A stretch of DNA of 64,000 bases from Paenibacillus sp. NAIST15-1 (GTDB taxonomy: Bacteria > Bacillota > Bacilli > Paenibacillales > Paenibacillaceae): positions 1 to 64,000 of the forward strand of contig NZ_BBYF01000009.1 of assembly GCF_001894745.1 (NCBI RefSeq), in the 5' to 3' direction. A program made the position numbers and the translations under genes. This document shows, in pieces, positions 18,505 through 24,965 of this stretch; positions within the stretch are counted from its first letter, which is position 1; each line of letters starts with the position of its first letter. Under the pieces are notes generated by a model that searched no databases, was not told where the DNA came from, and saw only the letters and a program-made list of their open reading frames with translations.

Positions 18505-18538
18505 CGAAAAAAACCCTTCGGCTCGCCGAAGGGTTTCG
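18505..18538 (-). terminator. mgtA: Expression-platform terminator of the M-box riboswitch
   Basis: A perfect 12-bp GC-rich stem, AAACCCTTCGGC (18511-18522) and GCCGAAGGGTTT (18525-18536). On the minus strand it is followed by TTTTTTTCG. It lies just downstream of the aptamer and should form when Mg2+ is bound. Confidence 0.9.
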
Positions 18539-18574
18539 CATGCGCAAATAAAGAACTGGGATATTGCCTATCCC

Positions 18575-18752
18575 GTTCCAGCCCTCCTCGTCGAGCTTCA
18601 GCACTATACAACGTAAAGGGATTCATTCCCTTAGCCACCTTAAGAAGAGCCTTAATCCGACAATTCCTGTTCTACCCATGGGCATCTCTCGATATTTCTG
18701 GGCAGTGGCCTCTGTTCGTATAGGAGCCTCACCTAACAAAGCTTAGATTGTT
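18575..18752 (-). promoter_or_regulatory. mgtA: M-box (ykoK leader) magnesium riboswitch
   Basis: The minus strand carries the conserved M-box blocks in order: GTTAGGTGAGGCTCCTATAC, CTGCCCAGAAA, ATGCCCATGGGT, GAACAG, AAGGTGGCTAAGGG and AGTGCTGAAGCTC. These match the Bacillus ykoK leader class that senses Mg2+ and turns off transporter genes by transcription termination. The aptamer is followed by a strong terminator and, much later, by mgtA. This fits the known role of the class. The exact ends of the aptamer are approximate. Confidence 0.95.
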
Positions 18753-18763
18753 TTTCCTCATAC

Positions 18764-18792
18764 AATGTATTACGGCACTTCTCGTTTGTCAA
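18764..18792 (-). promoter_or_regulatory. mgtA: Sigma-A promoter of the mgtA leader
   Basis: On the minus strand TTGACA (18792-18787), a 17-bp spacer and TACATT (18769-18764). Transcription would start near 18757, only a few bases before the M-box aptamer. Confidence 0.8.
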
Positions 18793-18915
18793 CCGCATAA
18801 CTCAAAAAAATATTTTACACTCATGCTGTAGGATTCCGTCATTTTCAGTTGTTTTTCCATTACGCTGTGTGCTATACCGCATCCGAATCCATAGATCGGC
18901 GAAAGGAGGAGGCCC

Positions 18916-19644
18916 ATGATACATTTCCATCAAATCAATAAGCATTACGGCAGCTTTCATGTGCTTAAAGACATTAATTTATCGATCAAGCAAGGGGAAG
19001 TCGTTGTCGTCATCGGCCCAAGCGGTTCGGGGAAAAGCACAATGGTTCGCTGCATTAACCGGCTCGAAACGATTACCGACGGCGAGCTCATTGTCGACGG
19101 GATACGCGTAAACGACAAGTCTACTGACATTAATCGACTTCGGCGCAATATCGGCATGGTCTTCCAGCACTTCAACCTGTATCCGCATAAAACGGTGCTG
19201 CACAATATTACACTCGCCCCGATAAAGGTAGCAGGCATGTCCAAGCAAGAAGCAGAGGAAGCAGCAAGACTGTATTTGGACAAAGTTGGCATTGCTGATA
19301 AAGCGAACGCCTACCCTTCTCAGCTGTCAGGTGGTCAGCAGCAGCGTGTTGCCATTGCGCGAGGACTCGCGATGAAGCCCAAAATTATGCTGTTCGATGA
19401 GCCTACATCGGCACTCGATCCTGAGACTATCGGAGAAGTGCTCGACGTTATGAGAACGCTTGCGAAGGAAGGCATGACGATGGTCGTCGTTACCCATGAG
19501 ATGGGCTTCGCCAAGGAAGTAGCAGATCGCATCGTGTTCATGGATCAGGGAAGGATTGTCGAAGAAGCAGAGCCTGTTTCCTTTTTTACAAAACCGCGCG
19601 AAGAGCGTGCCCAGCTATTTCTTAGCCGGATACTGAATCACTAA
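18916..19644 (+). CDS. glnQ: Glutamine-type amino-acid ABC transporter ATPase (GlnQ)
   Basis: ATP-binding subunit of a polar amino-acid importer, 242 aa. Walker [10 protein letters not shown], the Q loop in [12 protein letters not shown], signature LSGGQQQR, Walker [15 protein letters not shown] and the switch His in [14 protein letters not shown] are all intact. The [13 protein letters not shown] stretch is typical of the PAAT family. The ribosome site AAAGGAGGAGG is strong. It is the first gene of a four-gene import operon (ATPase, binding protein, two permeases), transcribed divergently from the mgtA leader. Confidence 0.95.
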   Translation: MIHFHQINKHYGSFHVLKDINLSIKQGEVVVVIGPSGSGKSTMVRCINRLETITDGELIVDGIRVNDKSTDINRLRRNIGMVFQHFNLYPHKTVLHNITLAPIKVAGMSKQEAEEAARLYLDKVGIADKANAYPSQLSGGQQQRVAIARGLAMKPKIMLFDEPTSALDPETIGEVLDVMRTLAKEGMTMVVVTHEMGFAKEVADRIVFMDQGRIVEEAEPVSFFTKPREERAQLFLSRILNH

Positions 19645-19675
19645 ATGATAAGCGATGAAAAGGAGTGTATGTCCC

Positions 19676-20482
19676 ATGAAACGTTGGATGAAATTGATGA
19701 GCATGACAATTGTAGCCGCCTTTATTGTAAGCGCTTTATCTGCTTGCGGAAATCAAGCCTCTGAAGGAGAAAACGCCCTTGCAAAAATCAAAAATCGGGG
19801 CAAAATTATTGCCGGCGTGAAGTATGACCTGAACCTATTTGGACTGAAGGATCCTGCCACCGGAAAAGTGCAAGGCTTGGACATTGATATTGCGAAACAA
19901 ATTGCCAAAAAGGTGCTGGGCAATGAGGATGCGATCGAGTTCATGGAGGTGACATCGAAGACACGGATTCCGATGCTCAAAAATGGCGACATAGACTTCA
20001 TTATTGCAACCATGACGATAACCGACGAGCGCAAAAAAGAGATTGATTTCTCGGATGTATATTTTACAGCCGGCCAGTCCCTGCTTGTCCCTGCTGACAG
20101 CCCCATTAACTCCATTAAGGATTTGACCAATGATTCCAAGGTACTCACAGCCAAAGGCTCTACATCCGCCAAAAACATTCGCGAATCTGCACCTGACGCG
20201 CAAATTCTAGAGTTTGAAAATTATGCCGAGGCATTTACAGCCTTGAAGGCTAAGCAGGGCAATGCGTTGACGACTGACAACGCGCTGCTGTATGGAATGG
20301 CTAAGCAGGACAGCAACTTCCGTGTCTTGGATGAGACATTTACAGAAGAGCCTTATGGCATCGGCATTCGCAAGGGAGAAGCAGAACTAGTTAAAGCCGT
20401 GAACGACACCTTGAAAGAGCTGAAGGAGAACGGTGAATACGACAAAATATACGAGAAATGGATCGGCAAAAAGCCAAACTAA
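19676..20482 (+). CDS. glnH: Glutamine/glutamate ABC transporter binding lipoprotein
   Basis: Substrate receptor of the importer, 268 aa. The start is ATG at 19676 behind AAAAGGAG. The upstream in-frame ATG at 19655 precedes that ribosome site. It has a signal peptide with lipobox LSAC, then the family-3 binding domain: AKIKNRGKIIAGVKYD, GLDIDIAKQIAKKV, FIIATMTITDERKKEIDFSD and the C-terminal EEPYGIGIRKG. This pattern points to acidic or amide amino acids. The adjacent GlnK/GlnL-type system supports glutamine. The symbol follows the inferred substrate. Confidence 0.92.
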   Translation: MKRWMKLMSMTIVAAFIVSALSACGNQASEGENALAKIKNRGKIIAGVKYDLNLFGLKDPATGKVQGLDIDIAKQIAKKVLGNEDAIEFMEVTSKTRIPMLKNGDIDFIIATMTITDERKKEIDFSDVYFTAGQSLLVPADSPINSIKDLTNDSKVLTAKGSTSAKNIRESAPDAQILEFENYAEAFTALKAKQGNALTTDNALLYGMAKQDSNFRVLDETFTEEPYGIGIRKGEAELVKAVNDTLKELKENGEYDKIYEKWIGKKPN

Positions 20483-20511
20483 CAGACCGTCATGTCCGCA
20501 CGGATTCCGGT

Positions 20512-20547
20512 GAGGGGATAAGCGCTGGCCGCTCATCCCCTCTTTCG
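20512..20547 (+). terminator. Intercistronic hairpin between glnH and the first permease
   Basis: Stem GAGGGGAT...AGC pairing with GCT...ATCCCCTC, followed by TTTCGG. The U-tract is weak, so it is probably a partial terminator or mRNA stabiliser that keeps the binding protein more abundant than the membrane subunits. Confidence 0.6.
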
Positions 20548-20582
20548 GGTTCATCCAGCCTACCAACGAGGGAGGAACATTG

Positions 20583-21254
20583 ATGTTTATCAACTTTTCG
20601 ATTCTTAGCGAGCATCTGGATCGCTACTTGATCGGGCTGGGAGGCACGCTGGCTGCCAGCCTGATTTCACTCGTGGCAAGCTTTATTCTAGGTGCAATCA
20701 TCGCGGTATTTCGCATCACACCCGTCAAGCCGCTTCAATGGCTTGGTACGATCTATGTTGAATTTATTCGCAACATCCCACTGATGCTCATTGCCTTTTT
20801 TACGCTGGTCGGGCTTCCGCTCGTAATTGGCACCGTCCTTATCCCATTTGTGGCGGGTCTTACCGCCTTGACCGTGTATACTTCTGCTTTCATCGCGGAA
20901 GTGATTCGTGCTGGAATTCAAGCAATCCCCAAAGGACAGATGGAGGCTGCCCGATCTTCTGGACTGACCTATACGCAAGCAATGTGGCATGTCATCCTGC
21001 CGCAGGCCGTCAAGTTGGTTATTCCGCCACTCGGCAACCAATTTTTGAACTTGGTCAAAAACTCGTCTATTTTCACTGTTCTATCCGCTACAGACATCAT
21101 GTATCAAGCTGACTTAATCAATTCCGATACATTCGACACGTTTAGCACCTATATTTTTGCCGCGATGTTTTATTTGGTGCTGACGATTCCGCTCAGCTTC
21201 GGTATCCGTTATTTGGAACTTAAATATCAAGGTGTGAAGGGAGTCGAAGCATAA
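20583..21254 (+). CDS. glnM: Amino-acid ABC transporter permease (GlnM/GlnP type)
   Basis: Membrane subunit of 223 aa. The start is ATG at 20583, seven bases after GGGAGG. HisM/GlnP-type helices are followed by the EAA loop (AIPKGQMEAARSSGLTYTQA), and then the characteristic LPQAVKLVIPPLGNQFLNLVKNSS. It pairs with the next gene as a heterodimeric channel. The stop overlaps the next start by one base (TAATG), which indicates translational coupling. Confidence 0.93.
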   Translation: MFINFSILSEHLDRYLIGLGGTLAASLISLVASFILGAIIAVFRITPVKPLQWLGTIYVEFIRNIPLMLIAFFTLVGLPLVIGTVLIPFVAGLTALTVYTSAFIAEVIRAGIQAIPKGQMEAARSSGLTYTQAMWHVILPQAVKLVIPPLGNQFLNLVKNSSIFTVLSATDIMYQADLINSDTFDTFSTYIFAAMFYLVLTIPLSFGIRYLELKYQGVKGVEA

Positions 21255-21904
21255 TGGATTTCATTGGAGCGTTGTCCCCTGTTAATATGCAGTTTTTGCT
21301 GCAAGGCGCCCTTATCACCTTAGAAGTCGCCATAGTGTCCATTATCATTAGCTTTATCATCAGCGTCATAGTCGGAACCGTTCGATATGCCCAAGTCCCC
21401 ATTCTAGGCAAGCTATTTGCCATCGTGGTGGAGATCATTCGTAACCTGCCCCTATTGCTGATCATCTTCTTTACGTATTTTGCCCTGCCGCAGATCGGTA
21501 TTAAGCTTGATAAATTTACAGCGGCCATAGTCGCTCTTGTTATTTTTGAATCGGCCATGATTTCTGAAATCGTGCGGGGTGGGTTGAACTCAGTTGAAAA
21601 AGGACTCCTCGAAGCAGGACGCTCATCCGGGCTGACAATGACTCAGACGCTAAGGCATATTGTTCTTCCCATCGCGCTTCGGCGAATGGTTCCGCCCATC
21701 GTCAGCCAATTTATCTCGCTATTGAAGGATACCTCACTCGCCGTCGTCATTGCCCTGCCGGAATTGATGAACCATGTGCAGATCATTAATGGGCAAAATA
21801 TCAATTACGTCATTCCAACATTCTTGTTTGCCGCCCTGCTCTATTGCATAGTCAATTACTTGTTATCCCTCGCCTCACGCAGGCTGGAGCACAAACATTC
21901 CTGA
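21254..21904 (+). CDS. glnP: Amino-acid ABC transporter permease (GlnP type)
   Basis: Second membrane subunit, 216 aa, paralogous to its neighbour. The EAA loop reads SVEKGLLEAGRSSGLTMTQ, followed by LPIALRRMVPPIVSQFISLLKDTS. It ends the transport part of the operon. The kinase gene begins about 70 nt further on, with no convincing terminator between, so the sensor pair could be co-transcribed. Confidence 0.93.
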   Translation: MDFIGALSPVNMQFLLQGALITLEVAIVSIIISFIISVIVGTVRYAQVPILGKLFAIVVEIIRNLPLLLIIFFTYFALPQIGIKLDKFTAAIVALVIFESAMISEIVRGGLNSVEKGLLEAGRSSGLTMTQTLRHIVLPIALRRMVPPIVSQFISLLKDTSLAVVIALPELMNHVQIINGQNINYVIPTFLFAALLYCIVNYLLSLASRRLEHKHS

Positions 21905-21976
21905 ATATGGATAATTCTACAAGACAACATACCCTCTTTTCCGGTACGATAAGAAGAGGCCCCGAAGGCAGGTGCA

Positions 21977-23266
21977 GTGTCGGAGCTTGCGGAAAGGAGT
22001 GTTCATATTCGATTGCGTGACCAGAGGCTGCTTATTTGGAGCATCATATTATTGTCCACAGGGCTGCTCGGTGAGATGAAAATCAACCCATTTGGCGGTG
22101 ATTTTCGCTTTTCGCTCGGCATCATGGCCTTCTTTTTCGGGTTGCTGTGGTTCTCGGTTCCCGTGCTTGCCACGGGTATCTCAGTAGGGGCATTCGTTGT
22201 AGTATTCCGGATCGCGCTTGGATTGCTGCTCTATGATATCCCCATTCCTCTTGGATTTGCACAGCACATGCCTGTATTTTTTTACTACGTCACCTTCGCC
22301 GCCATCATCTTCCTGCTCAAATTGAAAGCGAATGTGGAATATCATGTGAAGGTCGCGATATACGGCGCACTTGCCGATATGGCATCCAATGGTGTGGAGC
22401 TGCTCGTTCGCATTGCCTCGGGCACTCCGTCCAACATGAGCTATCAGGAATACCTGCTCATCATTCTCGTTGGCCTGCTGCGCAGCTTCTTCGCCGTAGG
22501 TCTGTGCAATATGCTGGCCATTCGACAAGTTCGTGCACAGGCAGAACAGCGTCGTCTGGAATTGGAACGTCTTATGATGATCAATTCCGATCTGTTCGAA
22601 GAAGCGTTCTATTTACGCAAGTCCATGTCCCATATTGAAGAAATTACGCGCGAAAGCTATCGGCTGTATCAATCGCTCAAGCAGCGGCTCTATGCAAATG
22701 CAGCACAAGCATTGCAGATTGCCAAGCATGTACATGAGCTGAAGAAAGACTCCGAGCGCATTCTGTCTGGCCTATTCAAAATCATTCATCAGGAACGCAT
22801 GCTCTCCAAACGCATTCAGATTGCTGAATTATGCGCCATGGTCGTAAGGGCAAATACTAACTACGGCCTGCTGCTCGGAAAGCAGATCCATTTACATTCC
22901 AGCTGCAACATGAATCTCTCTACCACCGAGATCTATCCGCTTCTCTCTGTGTTGAACAACATTGCATCCAATGCTGTTGAAGCGATACCACAGGAAGGTC
23001 GAATCGATTTGCAGGTTGATTTGCATGACGGGCTCCTCTTGTTCTCTATCATCGATGACGGGCCTGGCATCTCGGCAGACGATCTTGAACTGATCTTCCA
23101 TCCCGGATATACAACTAAATTCGATGCTGAGGGTAACTCTTCAACAGGCATTGGCTTATCGCATGCCACTGACATCGTCCAGCTATTCAAGGGCGACATT
23201 GACGTAACCAGCACTCCCGGACATACATGTTTTCAAATTCGGATTCCTGTAGAGCATTTAACTTGA
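21977..23266 (+). CDS. glnK: Sensor histidine kinase GlnK (glutamine sensing)
   Basis: 429 aa. The N-terminal about 180 residues form five or six membrane helices with short loops. A coiled-coil linker and a DcuS/CitA-like kinase core follow. The likely phospho-acceptor is the His in VHELKKDSERI, and the ATP-binding boxes are NNIASNAVEAI, DDGPGIS and STGIGLS. In Bacillus, GlnK (YcbA) acts with GlnL to switch on glutamine uptake and use. The same architecture and the partner gene downstream support this name. The start is uncertain: GTG 21977 is taken, but AAAGGAG at about 21993-21999 would suit a start at codon 11 or 13 (ATT or TTG). Confidence 0.87.
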   Translation: MSELAERSVHIRLRDQRLLIWSIILLSTGLLGEMKINPFGGDFRFSLGIMAFFFGLLWFSVPVLATGISVGAFVVVFRIALGLLLYDIPIPLGFAQHMPVFFYYVTFAAIIFLLKLKANVEYHVKVAIYGALADMASNGVELLVRIASGTPSNMSYQEYLLIILVGLLRSFFAVGLCNMLAIRQVRAQAEQRRLELERLMMINSDLFEEAFYLRKSMSHIEEITRESYRLYQSLKQRLYANAAQALQIAKHVHELKKDSERILSGLFKIIHQERMLSKRIQIAELCAMVVRANTNYGLLLGKQIHLHSSCNMNLSTTEIYPLLSVLNNIASNAVEAIPQEGRIDLQVDLHDGLLLFSIIDDGPGISADDLELIFHPGYTTKFDAEGNSSTGIGLSHATDIVQLFKGDIDVTSTPGHTCFQIRIPVEHLT

Positions 23267-23281
23267 GAGGAGGGTGTTCAC

Positions 23282-24202
23282 TTGTTAAAATTCTATCTTG
23301 TCGAGGATGACCCTGCTATTCGTAAAATGCTTATGCGGATCGTTAGCGAAAGTGGCCTTGGCGAAGTCGTTGGCGAAGCCGGTGATGGCTCCTATGTATC
23401 GGCAGAGGTTGTCAGCCATGCAGACATTGTCATCATTGACTTGCTTATGCCGGGCCGCGATGGAATTGAGACGGTAAAGTCACTGCGGGAACATGATTAT
23501 AACGGCCGCTTTATCATGATCTCCCAAGTCGAAAACAAGGAAATGATCGGCGAGGCCTACCAACAAGGGGTGGACACATTCATCCAAAAGCCTATCAATC
23601 GCTTGGAGGTGTTGTCTGTTCTTCGGCGTGTATCCGACCATTTGCGATTGGAGAAATCCATGCAATCTATCCGAAATTCACTTCGCGTCTTCGAAGTATC
23701 TGGAACGGAAGCCCTGCATGCATGGCAGGGGCAAGCACCTGTGCAACAGGAGAAGAATATAGAACAGCAAGCCAGATCACTGCTCCTGCAACTAGGGGTT
23801 GTCGGGGAAGCTGGTGCTCCTGATATGATTCGGATTGTAAAATGGCTGAAGGGACAAGAACAGGAACAACGACTGCTTCAAGATTTGCCGCCACTTAAAA
23901 CGATCTACGAACAAGTAACATCGCACGGTCAAGCTGCAGGAGATCATCTCAAGCGCGATGTGCGTGCAATAGAACAGCGAATTAGACGATTAACTTTGCA
24001 AGCGCTTACTAACTTGTCCTCTATCGGATTGAGCGATTACGGCAACCCCACCTTTGAATACTTCGCGGCGCGGTTGTTCGATTTTCAAGAAGTACGCCTG
24101 CGCATGCGAGAGCTGGAGGAGTCCCGTAAGTCCACTTCCTGCAAACTAAATCTAAGAAAATTTCTATATGTATTTTATATCGAATGTGCCTCTACTCCGT
24201 GA
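23282..24202 (+). CDS. glnL: Response regulator GlnL (receiver plus YcbB domain)
   Basis: 306 aa. The receiver domain has Asp53 in IIDLLMPGRDG and Lys in IQKPINR. It is followed by a helical C-terminal region of about 160 residues like the YcbB DNA-binding domain (LTNLSSIGLSDYGNPTFEYFAARLFDFQEVR). Bacillus GlnL activates glutamine transport and glutaminase genes. Here the gene follows glnK by 15 nt and the transporter genes lie directly upstream. The TTG start at 23282 is supported by GGAGG eight bases upstream. No terminator was recognised immediately after it on the plus strand. Confidence 0.9.
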   Translation: MLKFYLVEDDPAIRKMLMRIVSESGLGEVVGEAGDGSYVSAEVVSHADIVIIDLLMPGRDGIETVKSLREHDYNGRFIMISQVENKEMIGEAYQQGVDTFIQKPINRLEVLSVLRRVSDHLRLEKSMQSIRNSLRVFEVSGTEALHAWQGQAPVQQEKNIEQQARSLLLQLGVVGEAGAPDMIRIVKWLKGQEQEQRLLQDLPPLKTIYEQVTSHGQAAGDHLKRDVRAIEQRIRRLTLQALTNLSSIGLSDYGNPTFEYFAARLFDFQEVRLRMRELEESRKSTSCKLNLRKFLYVFYIECASTP

Positions 24203-24554
24203 TCGATTCAGCGGAAAAAAGAGAGTACAGTTCCACCCTCTTCCCATACATACGTGCAGCCAGTACATCGATAATGCATTCAAATGAAATGTCGCACAAA
24301 CTCTGGCTGCCGCCCTTTTTCCCTCTTTATTCGACATCAACTGCAATCTGTTTTGTCCACTGCACGCGGACAAACAGGTTTTATTCCATATGCGATCACA
24401 ACATCCCCCTCCATCCTCCCCTCAGCAAGGAATCGCAGTAAAAAAATATTTTTTGTCCCCCGCTTACATCCCTCGGACAAGCCTGCTGGCAAGGAATATT
24501 GCCAATATAACACTCCAGAACCAGTGACATTTATCACCTTGCGCCTATTTACTT
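24203..24554. other. Intergenic region with nested inverted repeats
   Basis: No gene is supported. Read on the minus strand it contains TTTGTCC/GGACAAA, an 8-bp pair GCAGCCAG/CTGGCTGC with a long loop, and finally an AAGAGGGT/ACTCTCTT stem followed by TTTTTT (about 24210-24240). The last looks like a minus-strand terminator. A short minus-strand RNA antisense to the glnL 3' region is possible, but no promoter was found. Confidence 0.3.
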
Positions 24555-24602
24555 ACCCTATATGTTGTAGTATATTTACAAAAGAATATCTACATGTTGT
24601 GA
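24555..24602 (+). promoter_or_regulatory. Two tandem NrdR-box-like sites upstream of nrdA
   Basis: ACCCTATATGTTGTAG (24555-24570) and TATCTACATGTTGTGA (24587-24602) share CTAyATGTTGT and are offset by exactly 32 bp, about three helical turns. Paired 16-bp AT-rich boxes with helical spacing upstream of ribonucleotide reductase genes are the mark of the NrdR repressor. They lie about 360 nt before nrdA. Confidence 0.7.
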
Positions 24603-24645
24603 TTGTTAAGAAATTACTACTACCAATACGCATAAAGTGCAAATG

Positions 24646-24700
24646 ACCTCGAGAACAGCAACAACGGATAACCCTTACGCTGTATTCGAGGTTCGTTTTT
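24646..24700 (+). terminator. Hairpin with U-tract between the NrdR boxes and nrdA
   Basis: Arms ACCTCGA..ACAGC and GCTGT..TCGAGGT, followed by TCGTTTTTGG. It sits some 270 nt before nrdA. It could terminate read-through from glnL or attenuate the nrd transcript. The remaining sequence to nrdA shows no riboswitch that I recognise. Confidence 0.55.
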
Positions 24701-24965
24701 GGAGCTTGTTAACAATCGCTAGGTAGATGGCAACTTGTATAAGCCATATCGGATTGTCGAGAATGATGAAGGTGTGCGTCCATGTATGGCGCACGCGCTG
24801 TTCTTATGCGCTTAGACAGAGGAGTGCTTCATTCAGGCCTATTATCAGCCCTTTATCTTGGATACATAACCAGCACTCAACTTGAAGTTTTATTTCTTCT
24901 GAACGACTCCGACATAGATAGCTAAGCTCCATCTCAATTCGATATTCGAGGAGGAATACTCACGA

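Noticed and set aside
24701-24965. Cobalamin riboswitch before nrdA
   Set aside because: The B12-box and other conserved blocks are absent. Only weak small inverted repeats were found.
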